Part shown: one piece after another, positions 1 through 5,663 of the stretch | Layout of the letters: every line of letters starts with the position of its first letter | Position numbering within the stretch: position 1 is the first letter of the stretch | Source of the DNA: Nitrospinae bacterium CG11_big_fil_rev_8_21_14_0_20_56_8 | GTDB taxonomy: Bacteria > Nitrospinota > Nitrospinia > Nitrospinales > VA-1 | NCBI GenBank assembly: GCA_002796165.1 | Contig: PCWF01000257.1 | Location: 2,220 to 9,759 of the forward strand | Length of the DNA stretch: 7,540 nucleotides | Direction: 5' to 3' | Position numbers and translations under genes: made by a program | The notes under the pieces: generated by a model | Told to the model about the DNA's origin: nothing | Seen by the model: the letters and a program-made list of their open reading frames with translations, nothing else | Database searches by the model: none

Positions 1-83
1 TTTAAAAACGCTTGCTCAAGTAAAATATTCTTCATCCCCTCAGAGTTATTCCAAACAATTAAGCTTATTTTAAATCAATTAAA

Positions 84-1049
84 ATGCCCTCCAATCCAGG
101 AATCAATTTGAGAGAAAAGCTTAATCTGTCCGAAAAGGATTTGGAGGTAATTCGGAAGAAAACTCTCGCGGGGGGAGAAATTGAAAATTCCGATCAATTT
201 GAAGACTGGGTCAAAAGTCGTTTTTTGCCAAATTGCGTAAAAATTGAAAATGAGGATTACGCTCAAGTTTGCGTGAGCGCCCTTAAAATTCTTCCCTCCG
301 TCGCGGCAACAGATTATGGGTCAAGCCGCCAAAGAGATATGGGACAACTATGGGCCGATATGATCAGGGGATACCTTGGGGAGATCGCAGTTAAAATTTT
401 TATCAAGAATAACTGGAAGGTCGAGGTATTTTTGGACCATGAAAAAGGGTCTCTACAAGATTACTTGCCTATGGACATTCATGAAGTCCTCCTCCCAAAC
501 GGCCAGCGCCAAACTCCAAAAATAAAAATTAGCATCAAAGCAACAAAATGGAATAGAATTTGGCTCGACATTCCGGGTGACCAGTTCAATCATTCAGATA
601 TCCATATCCTTGTAAAAGTTGGAGTCGGACGCGACCACTTATTTGCCTTCTTTAAGGAGATAAGCGTTTTCAAAGACAAGATACTCCCTGTAGGAGAAAA
701 AATTGGGGCCTTAACCCACAGCGACTCTGAAACGCTTTTTAACGAACTTCCCTCCTTCCAACCCATACCGGCATATATTTTTGGTTTTATAAGGAAAAAC
801 GATGCTTTCAAAAAACTTCCCTATGAGGGGAAAAAAGGTCGAAAGAATTACAATATCACCGGTTGGAAAGGTCCAATTTCTCCGGGCGATCTGGACGAAA
901 TAAAGAAAAGGGAAAAGGCCCCGGGGAAAATCGAATTCGAAGGAATTCGTAAGTTCTCTCATAACCAAGGTTATCTCTTTAATGCGGGAAACCTACTATG
1001 GGGGAAAAAGGACTGGGATGAAGTAATAGAAGAAATAAAATCATTTTAA
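84..1049 (+). CDS. Hypothetical protein with a PD-(D/E)XK nuclease-like core
   Basis: I do not recognise this 321-residue soluble protein by name. Its central part has the order of a PD-(D/E)XK nuclease core. A helix at about residues 95-109 carries Glu100 in GYLGEIAVKIF. An acidic Asp131 follows in LPMDIHEV, and then a strand KISIKAT with Lys152, where the usual Glu/Gln of the ExK half-motif is Ser150. Another strand-rich stretch, IHILVKVG followed by HLFAFF, comes at about 173-190, as often seen after such cores. The N-terminal 80 residues are helical and charged. The C-terminal tail is basic, then ends in a Trp-rich stretch (LLWGKKDWDEV). There is no signal peptide or membrane segment. The ATG at 84 has no clear Shine-Dalgarno; only AT-rich sequence precedes it. 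The gene is much more AT-rich than the next gene, which suggests horizontal acquisition. A restriction or other defence nuclease is possible, but no partner such as a methyltransferase is visible. Confidence 0.75.
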   Translation: MPSNPGINLREKLNLSEKDLEVIRKKTLAGGEIENSDQFEDWVKSRFLPNCVKIENEDYAQVCVSALKILPSVAATDYGSSRQRDMGQLWADMIRGYLGEIAVKIFIKNNWKVEVFLDHEKGSLQDYLPMDIHEVLLPNGQRQTPKIKISIKATKWNRIWLDIPGDQFNHSDIHILVKVGVGRDHLFAFFKEISVFKDKILPVGEKIGALTHSDSETLFNELPSFQPIPAYIFGFIRKNDAFKKLPYEGKKGRKNYNITGWKGPISPGDLDEIKKREKAPGKIEFEGIRKFSHNQGYLFNAGNLLWGKKDWDEVIEEIKSF

Positions 1050-1083
1050 CCATAAGCTATTTCAAGTTTAAATTTCGGCATTT

Positions 1084-1116
1084 AGCCAATTCCATTCAAA
1101 TTTTCCAGCATTGGCT
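1084..1116. repeat. Inverted repeat between the nuclease-like gene and the dehydrogenase gene
   Basis: AGCCAAT (1084-1090) and ATTGGCT (1110-1116) are perfect 7-bp inverted arms separated by 19 nt. They lie 35 nt after the stop of the upstream gene and 54 nt before the dehydrogenase start. There is no U-run after either arm, so a classical intrinsic terminator is not supported. It could be a weak stem-loop, an operator half-site pair, or chance. Confidence 0.35.
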
Positions 1117-1169
1117 CCTCGTCTGGCAATCGAAATCCAGAAAGAAAAAATAGCCGCGGAGAACCCGTC

Positions 1170-2183
1170 ATGAGATCCGCCCAGCTCACCGCCGCTCGAA
1201 AGATCGAAATCGCCGAGCGTGAACCCCTTTCGGCGGGACCGGGGGAAGCGGTCATCGGCGTGGAGTACGCGGGAATCTGCGGAACCGATCTTGCCCTGTT
1301 CACGGGGAATTATCCCGTCCCCCTCCCGCTGGTCTGCGGACACGAGTTCACCGGCAGGGTCAAATCGGTGGGCCCCGGCGTTGACGCGCGCTGGGTGGGA
1401 CGCCGCGTCACCGCGGAAATCAACAACACCTGCCTTGCGTTGGGCCGCGCTCCCTGTACCGCCTGCCGGCGCGGCTTGCCCGGGCATTGCCTGAACCGGA
1501 CGGTCACGGGAATCATTCAGCAGGACGGCGCCTTCGCCGAGGAGTGCGCCGTGGGGGGTGGGTGCCTGCACGAAATACCGGAGACCGTCGATTCGCTCGC
1601 CGCCGTCCTCACCGAACCCCTCGCCGCGGCTCTGCAAATTTTTGAAATGACCCCGCCGCAAACGAGTGACGTCGTGGTGGTGTTGGGTCCGGGACGGCTC
1701 GGCATCCTCATCGTTTTCGCCGCCGCGCTCCGCGGCCTCACCGTGTATGCCGTCTCCCGCAGTGGGATGAAACGAAGCCGCGCCCTCGATTACGGAGCAA
1801 GAGAAACCTTCACCCCGGAAGAATCTCATGATGCGGTCCGGCAACGCACGGAAGGACTGGGGGCCGATATCGTGGTGGACGCCACGGGAAATCCCGACGG
1901 ATTGGGCCAAGCCCTGGGCCTCGTGCGCCCGAGAGGAACGATTTGTTGCAAAACCACGTGCGGACTGCCGGAGACCGGACTCGATATGACCCGGCTGGTG
2001 GTCAACGAGATCCGCGTCCAGGGCTCCCGTTGCGGTCCGTTCTCGCCTTCCCTGAAATTGATCGAGTCCCATCAGGACCGATTGAAAGCCCTCATTACTT
2101 CCATTCGTCTCCTCACCGAGGCACAGTCCGCCCTCGAATCGGCCTTTCGGGAAGACAAGGTGGTCCTCGCCATTGACCGGTAA
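1170..2183 (+). CDS. Zinc-dependent medium-chain dehydrogenase (MDR / alcohol-threonine dehydrogenase family)
   Basis: This is a cytoplasmic NAD(P)-dependent oxidoreductase of the zinc-containing MDR superfamily; 337 residues is a normal full length. The N-terminal GroES-like domain carries likely catalytic zinc ligands Cys37 (GICGTD), His58-Glu59 (CGHEF) and Glu149 (LTEPLA). A structural zinc lobe is visible as Cys88, Cys96, Cys99 and Cys107. The first gap is seven residues instead of the usual two. The Rossmann domain begins near residue 167, with GPGRLG (173-178) as the GxGxxG dinucleotide motif. The following strand ends in VSRSGMKR rather than in an acidic residue, which hints at NADP(H) preference. 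The ATG at 1170 is supported by GGAG at 1158-1161, 8 nt upstream. The substrate cannot be read from the sequence; an alcohol, polyol, sugar or amino-acid alcohol are all possible. It appears to be a single-gene unit. GC content is high compared with the preceding gene. Confidence 0.93.
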   Translation: MRSAQLTAARKIEIAEREPLSAGPGEAVIGVEYAGICGTDLALFTGNYPVPLPLVCGHEFTGRVKSVGPGVDARWVGRRVTAEINNTCLALGRAPCTACRRGLPGHCLNRTVTGIIQQDGAFAEECAVGGGCLHEIPETVDSLAAVLTEPLAAALQIFEMTPPQTSDVVVVLGPGRLGILIVFAAALRGLTVYAVSRSGMKRSRALDYGARETFTPEESHDAVRQRTEGLGADIVVDATGNPDGLGQALGLVRPRGTICCKTTCGLPETGLDMTRLVVNEIRVQGSRCGPFSPSLKLIESHQDRLKALITSIRLLTEAQSALESAFREDKVVLAIDR

Positions 2184-2221
2184 CGCATTTTTCCCGATAC
2201 CCCTTTCCTCCCCGGCACATC

Positions 2222-2233
2222 GATCGGCCGATC
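2222..2233. repeat. Perfect 12-bp palindrome downstream of the dehydrogenase gene
   Basis: GATCGGCCGATC is self-complementary over all 12 bases, with no spacer. It lies 38 nt after the dehydrogenase stop, in the 267-nt gap before the receiver gene. A loopless palindrome fits a protein-binding site better than an RNA hairpin, but chance in GC-rich DNA is possible. Confidence 0.3.
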
Positions 2234-2241
2234 CGGAAACA

Positions 2242-2283
2242 CCCGTCCAAATTTTCTACGGTGAGAAAAATGGAAAAGACGGG
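2242..2283 (+). repeat. Two-tier inverted repeat (possible stem-loop) in the dehydrogenase-receiver gap
   Basis: Outer arms CCCGTC (2242-2247) and GACGGG (2278-2283) flank inner arms TTTTCT (2252-2257) and AGAAAA (2264-2269) around a 6-nt loop. The stem is interrupted by unpaired bases between the tiers. No T-run follows directly, although AT-rich sequence comes next. It could help end the dehydrogenase transcript or form a leader structure for the receiver gene. Confidence 0.35.
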
Positions 2284-2397
2284 CGATAATTTATACCCAC
2301 GAAATTTATATTCCGCCTGTAGATAAAAAATGAGCCCGTTCCGTAGAATTATTCCCTTGGCCTTGATTTTGGATTGCCGAATTCCCGCAAATTTGAT

Positions 2398-2414
2398 AAA
2401 GGAAATCTACTCTG
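2398..2414 (+). promoter_or_regulatory. Candidate ribosome binding site and non-canonical CTG start for the receiver gene
   Basis: AAAGGA (2398-2403) sits 8 nt before CTG (2412-2414), which is in frame with the receiver gene. Starting there adds 13 residues (LSNIPILNHFENH) before the ATG at 2451. The frame is closed just upstream by TAA at 2397-2399. By contrast, no Shine-Dalgarno-like sequence precedes the ATG at 2451. The good spacing makes the CTG attractive, but CTG initiation is rare, so this remains inference. Confidence 0.35.
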
Positions 2415-2450
2415 AGCAATATCCCGATCCTCAACCACTTTGAAAACCAC

Positions 2451-2852
2451 ATGCACCCCGATTCCCCGAAGGTCTTAATTGTCGACGATGAATTCCAGAT
2501 TCTTGAATTACTGACTGAAGTTTTATATGACCTTCCGGTCGAAATCGTTACGGCCGAAAGCGGAGAGGCGGCATTGGAGCTTATAAAAAATTCGTCCGAA
2601 TTCGCCGTCATCATCTCCAATTATTTCATGGGCGGGATGAACGGGAGGGATTTTTTAAAACTTGCCAAAGCCCAAAGTCCGAAGTCCGCCCGCATCCTGA
2701 TCACGGGCGGATTGAATGACGACTCGCTTTATGAAATGAGGGATAACGGGGAAATCGACCAGTTTTCAAAGAAACCCATTCTCATCGACAACTTCGTGAG
2801 TCAGGTGGAAAAAGGTCTTCAACAGTATTTCTCCAAAAATGAAAATGATTGA
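2451..2852 (+). CDS. Stand-alone response regulator receiver domain lacking the phospho-acceptor Asp
   Basis: The 133 residues form a single CheY-like receiver domain with no output domain. The acidic pocket is present as Asp12-Asp13 in VLIVDDE. The conserved Thr85 (ILITGG) and Lys108 (FSKKP) are also present. At the phosphorylation site, where relatives read ISDYxMPxMNG, this protein reads ISNYFMGGMNG. Asn57 (AAT at 2619-2621) replaces the phospho-acceptor Asp, and the usual Pro after the Met is Gly. It therefore probably cannot be phosphorylated in the normal way. It may be a constitutive or ligand-gated pseudo-receiver acting through protein contacts, or a decaying gene, although the frame is intact. 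No histidine kinase gene is in the window. The start used is the first ATG, which has no ribosome binding site; an upstream CTG start is possible. Confidence 0.9.
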   Translation: MHPDSPKVLIVDDEFQILELLTEVLYDLPVEIVTAESGEAALELIKNSSEFAVIISNYFMGGMNGRDFLKLAKAQSPKSARILITGGLNDDSLYEMRDNGEIDQFSKKPILIDNFVSQVEKGLQQYFSKNEND

Positions 2853-3138
2853 TCTGCCGTTCAGGCGCAACCCAGGACTCGGGCCTCCCCACCCCAATTG
2901 AGAGGAACCTTAAGCGCAAGTGCCCGTAATTTGGACGGACTCTGGCTTCCGACCCATCCAAGGATTTTAAAAAAGGAGCCGACTCACCCGGTGTTTTCCA
3001 ATAGGTCTTCCGATAAATTGGGCTGGGGGAGAATTTATTTGCCTTTACGAACCCCGCTGAAAGAATGAAACTTCTCGAACGGCACAAATTCCACACCCAT
3101 CCATTGGCCGGAAATCCAAAGAGGGTTTCCCGGAAACT
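2853..3138. other. Convergent intergenic region
   Basis: This 286-nt stretch separates the plus-strand receiver gene from the minus-strand membrane-protein gene, so both neighbouring genes end here. I found no convincing gene, tRNA or repeat in it. A 104-codon minus-strand reading frame with a GTG start at 3096 crosses it into the receiver gene, but it has no recognisable domain. The only structure I see is the imperfect stem-loop next to the membrane-protein stop. Confidence 0.6.
3108..3133 (-). terminator. Weak candidate stem-loop after the bufferin operon
   Basis: On the minus strand, just after the membrane-protein stop, CCGGGAAACCC (3133-3123) can pair imperfectly with GGATTTCCGG (3117-3108) around a short loop. 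CCGG ends, an AAA/TTT block and a CC/GG block match; one bulge and one mismatch interrupt them. A tight palindrome, GTTTCC-C-GGAAAC (3125-3137), overlaps it. There is no U-tract, so an intrinsic terminator is only a weak proposal based mainly on position. Confidence 0.25.
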
Positions 3139-3540
3139 TTAAAGCGGAGAACGTTCCCCGCGCAGAAAGCGGATCACATCCACGGTGTCGATCATCAGGG
3201 AAATCGAATTAAAAGCGATGACGGCCGTCATCCAGATCCCAAAGAGAGAATCCGGCTCCACCCCCGCATGTCTTCCCCATAGATAAAACACCAGCGGAAT
3301 CCAGGGAATATGCATCAGACCCATCAAACGAGTGAAACCTTGCCGGCTCACCAGAAACATACCCAGCCCCGCGCCCAGCATTCCCGCTATTAGGGTGCAT
3401 ACCGCCTCGATGCGGTCGATAAATATCAGGGGACAGAAAAAATTGAGCCCCATCAGCACCATCACCCACAGTTGCCAGAAGGGATGCAGGGTTCGGATCC
3501 CCCGCATCAAATCCTTCATCGAATTTAAAATGCCGGCCAC
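3139..3540 (-). CDS. Four-helix inner-membrane protein at the end of the bufferin operon
   Basis: The 133 residues form about four hydrophobic segments (roughly 20-41, 46-64, 70-88 and 99-117) with short loops and a basic C-terminal tail (RFLRGER). Notable polar spots are RQGFTRLMGLMHIPW between helices 2 and 3 and IDTVDVIRF at the end of helix 4. I do not recognise a named family. The gene starts 28 nt after bufC on the same strand, so co-transcription is likely. Bufferin operons often end with a DoxX-type four-helix protein (BufD). This protein has the same size and helix count, but I do not see DoxX-like sequence features, so it may be a substitute or an unrelated passenger. The GTG at 3540 has a GGGAAG just upstream at tight spacing; the in-frame ATG at 3519 is the alternative start. 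Energetic or redox support for metal handling would be pure inference. Confidence 0.8.
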   Translation of the reverse strand: MAGILNSMKDLMRGIRTLHPFWQLWVMVLMGLNFFCPLIFIDRIEAVCTLIAGMLGAGLGMFLVSRQGFTRLMGLMHIPWIPLVFYLWGRHAGVEPDSLFGIWMTAVIAFNSISLMIDTVDVIRFLRGERSPL

Positions 3541-3568
3541 AGTCTTCCCGTCGGAACAATATCGAAAA

Positions 3569-4339
3569 TTAAATTGAAAAATCCGTCAGAACGGATTTTG
3601 AAATAAATCGTTTCAGGGGTAAAGACCGCTCGAAATCCGTTTTGTCCTTTCGGATATAATCGAAGACCCCTCCAAACTCCTCCCCCGAATCCAACAACGA
3701 TAAAAATTCCCAATCCCATCGACTCAAGGGAATCAGTTGGATCGTAAAGCCGGTCCGCTGTACCAGCAAGAACACCCCGCCTTCATTCAGGTTCACCTCC
3801 TGGAGAGGGGATGTTTCTGCCTGGTTGACCTGCCAAATTCGGTGCACGGGGAACCGGGAGGAGAGGAGGCGGCATACCGGGCTTAACTTGAAGCGAAGCC
3901 GGTGGAAATCTGCTTCGGGAATTTTTCCGAGCCGCTCCAACGGAAAGGGTACCGGTTCGGGCGCAAAAAAAACCTCGTGGCAAGCCCAATCCAGCGAGCC
4001 CGAATCGGGCAAGTAGGGCAGGTTGGAAGCAGGAGCGTATTCTGCTAAAAATTGGGGGAATTCACGGCCAAATTCATGGAGGTCGCCACTCCTGGAAGGA
4101 AAACGGCGGATGAATTGGGATGCCGCAAATTCGAAAAATTCATCTCCGACCAATTTCAGGACCACCGGGTACGCCGCTTTCAATGCCTCCGTCAAAGCCC
4201 CGAAAACGTTGCTACGGTAAACATCGAGTCTCTTTCGGCTTTCAGGTGAGGAGGACACCAGATATTGCTCGAAACCCGTTTCCCCCGGATCGAGGAGGGT
4301 TTTCGCCAACTTGCACTGCAGGTCATGAAGTTGTTGCAT
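3569..4339 (-). CDS. bufC: DUF2063-type partner protein of the MNIO enzyme (BufC)
   Basis: This 256-residue protein has the two-part layout of DUF2063 ('putative DNA-binding domain') proteins, now understood as partners of DUF692/MNIO enzymes. The helical N-terminal domain carries the family pattern. It contains LQxxLAKTLL (7-16), RLDVYRSNVFGALTEALKAA (37-56), YPVVLKLVGDEFF (57-69) and PSRSGDLHEFGREFPQFL (81-98), then LPYLPDSGSLDWACHEVFFA (107-126). The C-terminal part from about 145 is more beta-rich and is likely to help recognise the precursor peptide. In characterised relatives this protein binds the enzyme and its substrate rather than DNA. The ATG at 4339 overlaps the end of bufB by 17 nt, which indicates translational coupling. 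No key region appears missing. The older DNA-binding label would suggest a regulator, but the gene order argues against it. Confidence 0.88.
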   Translation of the reverse strand: MQQLHDLQCKLAKTLLDPGETGFEQYLVSSSPESRKRLDVYRSNVFGALTEALKAAYPVVLKLVGDEFFEFAASQFIRRFPSRSGDLHEFGREFPQFLAEYAPASNLPYLPDSGSLDWACHEVFFAPEPVPFPLERLGKIPEADFHRLRFKLSPVCRLLSSRFPVHRIWQVNQAETSPLQEVNLNEGGVFLLVQRTGFTIQLIPLSRWDWEFLSLLDSGEEFGGVFDYIRKDKTDFERSLPLKRFISKSVLTDFSI

Positions 4340-5180
4340 GGATATTTTGCGCGATCAAATCCGCTTTACGCGCCTCATCTATCAACACCGGGAGTTCCGG
4401 GATATCCGCATCCCATTCTATCAACGTGGGAATTTCACCAAATCTTCTCAGGGCAAATTCGTACAGGTCCCAGACTGCTTCGCAGACGGGCCTGGAATGG
4501 GTATCGACCCAAAAATCTCCATGGCGCTCAAACCCGGCCAAATGAATCTCCAGGACCCCCTTTTCCGGGATTGACTGCAAATACCGATAGGGGTCAAACC
4601 CATGATTCAACGAGGAAACGTAGATATTATTGATGTCCAGAAGAATTCCGCATCCGGTACGAGAAGAAACCTCAGCCACGAATTCCCACTCCGGGATAGA
4701 TGAAACTTTGTATTCCAGATAAGAGGAAACATTCTCAATAAGAATGCGGCGCCCTAGAAAATCCTGGAACTGGGTGACCCGGCGGCACATAAATTCCAGA
4801 GATTTTTGTGTATAAGGCATTGGAAGAAGGTCGTTCAAAAAACACCCCTCAATCGAACTCCAACTCAAATGTTCCGAAACCAGACAGGGTTCAATCCGAT
4901 CAACCAGGGTTTTCAACCTGGAAAGATGCTTCCGGGATAGGGAATCGGCGGATCCCAAAGAGAGTCCCACGCCATGCAGACTGACAGGGTAATGAGACCG
5001 TATCTGGTCCAGATAGTGGATCGGAGCCCCTCCAAACGAAAAAAAGTTTTCGCTATGCACCTCCATCCAGGGAACCGCCGGAAGCGAAGCGAGAATTTCC
5101 CGGTAATGAGGAGACCTCAAACCGATCCCGGTTTTTCCCGGGATCGGTTTTCCGTTTTTTGAAGAGTGTTTCAACATCAC
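4323..5180 (-). CDS. bufB: DUF692 / MNIO family multinuclear non-heme iron oxidase (BufB)
   Basis: This is a 285-residue TIM-barrel enzyme of the DUF692 family, related to methanobactin MbnB. Such enzymes use a di- or tri-iron centre and oxygen to modify cysteines of a precursor peptide. Family hallmarks occur in order: GIGLR near 18-22, VHSENF (His42, Glu44, Asn45), LHGVGLSLG (His69), SEHLSW (Glu103, His104), IENVSSYL (Glu149, Asn150), LLDINNIYVSSLNHG (Asp182, Asn184), EIHLAG (His213), WVDTHSRPV (Asp226, His228) and LIEWDADIP (Glu255). All expected metal-ligand motifs look intact. The GTG at 5180 overlaps the bufA stop by 4 nt; an ATG three bases further in (5177) would give a 1-nt overlap. 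Either way it is coupled to bufA, the likely substrate gene. A strong hairpin lies in codons 11-21. Length is normal for the family. Confidence 0.93.
   Translation of the reverse strand: MMLKHSSKNGKPIPGKTGIGLRSPHYREILASLPAVPWMEVHSENFFSFGGAPIHYLDQIRSHYPVSLHGVGLSLGSADSLSRKHLSRLKTLVDRIEPCLVSEHLSWSSIEGCFLNDLLPMPYTQKSLEFMCRRVTQFQDFLGRRILIENVSSYLEYKVSSIPEWEFVAEVSSRTGCGILLDINNIYVSSLNHGFDPYRYLQSIPEKGVLEIHLAGFERHGDFWVDTHSRPVCEAVWDLYEFALRRFGEIPTLIEWDADIPELPVLIDEARKADLIAQNIHATTS
5119..5150 (-). promoter_or_regulatory. Perfect 13-bp hairpin inside the start of bufB
   Basis: AAACCGATCCCGG (5119-5131) and CCGGGATCGGTTT (5138-5150) are exact inverted arms around a 6-nt loop. In bufB mRNA this stem-loop begins about 30 nt after the start codon and spans codons for KPIPGKTGIG. 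It lies immediately downstream of the bufA stop. It has no U-run on the minus strand, so a block to 3' exonucleases, or slowed bufB translation, fits better than plain termination. On the plus strand it is followed by TTTT and then TTTTTT, so it could stop antisense transcription. Function is inferred; the pairing is directly visible. Confidence 0.6.
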
Positions 5181-5464
5181 CCTTTTTCGGTGCTTCCACC
5201 GACGATTTTGTTACAGGTCCCCTGCGGGACAAGCAGAAAGGAGCCTTTTTCCCCGTTACCCTTGGCCAAGCCCTTGCACCCATGCAATCCGCTTTTGCAG
5301 TCGTTCATACCCGCTTTGGCAATGCCATAGCATTTTTCCATTCCGCTTTGATCCATCATCTCCATCTTTTCTTTTTCATTGGCAAAAGCGGAGGCACCAC
5401 CGGTCATGAGGCCCAAAGCCAAAACTCCGGCAACCGCGGATTTACAAATTGTCCTATTTTTCAT
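5177..5464 (-). CDS. bufA: Bufferin precursor: exported Cys-containing RiPP of the DUF2282/BufA type
   Basis: This is a 95-residue secreted small protein. A Sec-type signal peptide is clear: basic start KNR, hydrophobic AVAGVLALGLM, then ASAFA, with likely cleavage after Ala26 or Ala28. The mature part has four cysteines in the BufA pattern: Cys45 (EKCYGIAKAG), Cys56 (NDCKSG), Cys63 (HGCKG) and Cys84 (VPQGTCNKIVGG). A Met-rich stretch before the first of these (Met34, 36, 37, 42) could add soft-metal binding. From family knowledge, BufB and BufC convert some of these cysteines to thiooxazole-type heterocycles and the product is exported to the periplasm to bind copper. Here this is inferred from the precursor and its operon partners. 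The ATG at 5464 has a strong GGAGGG at 5473-5468. The C-terminus overlaps the bufB start. Confidence 0.9.
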   Translation of the reverse strand: MKNRTICKSAVAGVLALGLMTGGASAFANEKEKMEMMDQSGMEKCYGIAKAGMNDCKSGLHGCKGLAKGNGEKGSFLLVPQGTCNKIVGGSTEKG

Positions 5465-5467
5465 ACA

Positions 5468-5474
5468 CCCTCCA
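5468..5474 (-). promoter_or_regulatory. Strong ribosome binding site of bufA
   Basis: TGGAGGG on the minus strand lies 3 nt before the ATG at 5464. It is the strongest Shine-Dalgarno match in the operon. This fits high output of the precursor relative to its enzymes, and it supports the chosen start. Confidence 0.7.
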
Positions 5475-5490
5475 TTGAATAAGTTGGAAT

Positions 5491-5519
5491 TTATCGTGCA
5501 CCTGCACTTGGGAGGTTAG
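5491..5519 (-). promoter_or_regulatory. Candidate ECF-sigma-type promoter of the bufferin operon
   Basis: On the minus strand CTAACC (5519-5514) is followed after 17 nt by CGATAA (5496-5491). The TAACC...CGA layout resembles ECF promoters. As I recall, Caulobacter bufferin genes are driven by an ECF factor (SigF) that recognises a GTAACC/CGAA-like pair. Transcription would begin near 5485, leaving a leader of about 20 nt that holds the bufA ribosome binding site. A perfect palindrome, GTGCA-GG-TGCAC (5507-5496), sits in the spacer and touches the -10 element, and could be a repressor or metal-regulator site. This is pattern matching by eye only. Confidence 0.35.
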
Positions 5520-5663
5520 TCGGGGCTTCAATTCATTCCTTACAGCGCGTTCCACGCAAATTTCGAATTACAGGCACCGGTCGGAATATTTGGGGAAGGG
5601 TGCGGAAATTTTTTTGGGGGAGAGAGGGGCGGTTAAAGAAATTTGCAAAACTAATTCTTCGGG

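Noticed and set aside
1068..2072. Long 334-codon minus-strand reading frame opposite the dehydrogenase
   Set aside because: It is antisense to a clear MDR dehydrogenase in GC-rich DNA, where long shadow frames are common. Its translation shows no domain.
2330..2443. Small 37-codon plus-strand frame (MSPFRRIIPLALILDC...) before the receiver gene
   Set aside because: It has no ribosome binding site and no recognisable feature. It overlaps the better-supported AAAGGA/CTG signals of the receiver gene.
2782..3096. 104-codon minus-strand frame across the receiver 3' end and the convergent gap
   Set aside because: It begins with GTG and has no ribosome binding site that I can see. It overlaps a real gene on the opposite strand, and its translation shows no domain.
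4120..4633. Plus-strand frames opposite bufC and bufB
   Set aside because: They are shadows of two well-supported, conserved minus-strand genes.
5560..5663. Possible intrinsic terminator after the oxoprolinase, because of a T-run near 5608-5616
   Set aside because: On the minus strand the run reads as A, and no GC-rich hairpin precedes a U-tract in the right orientation.
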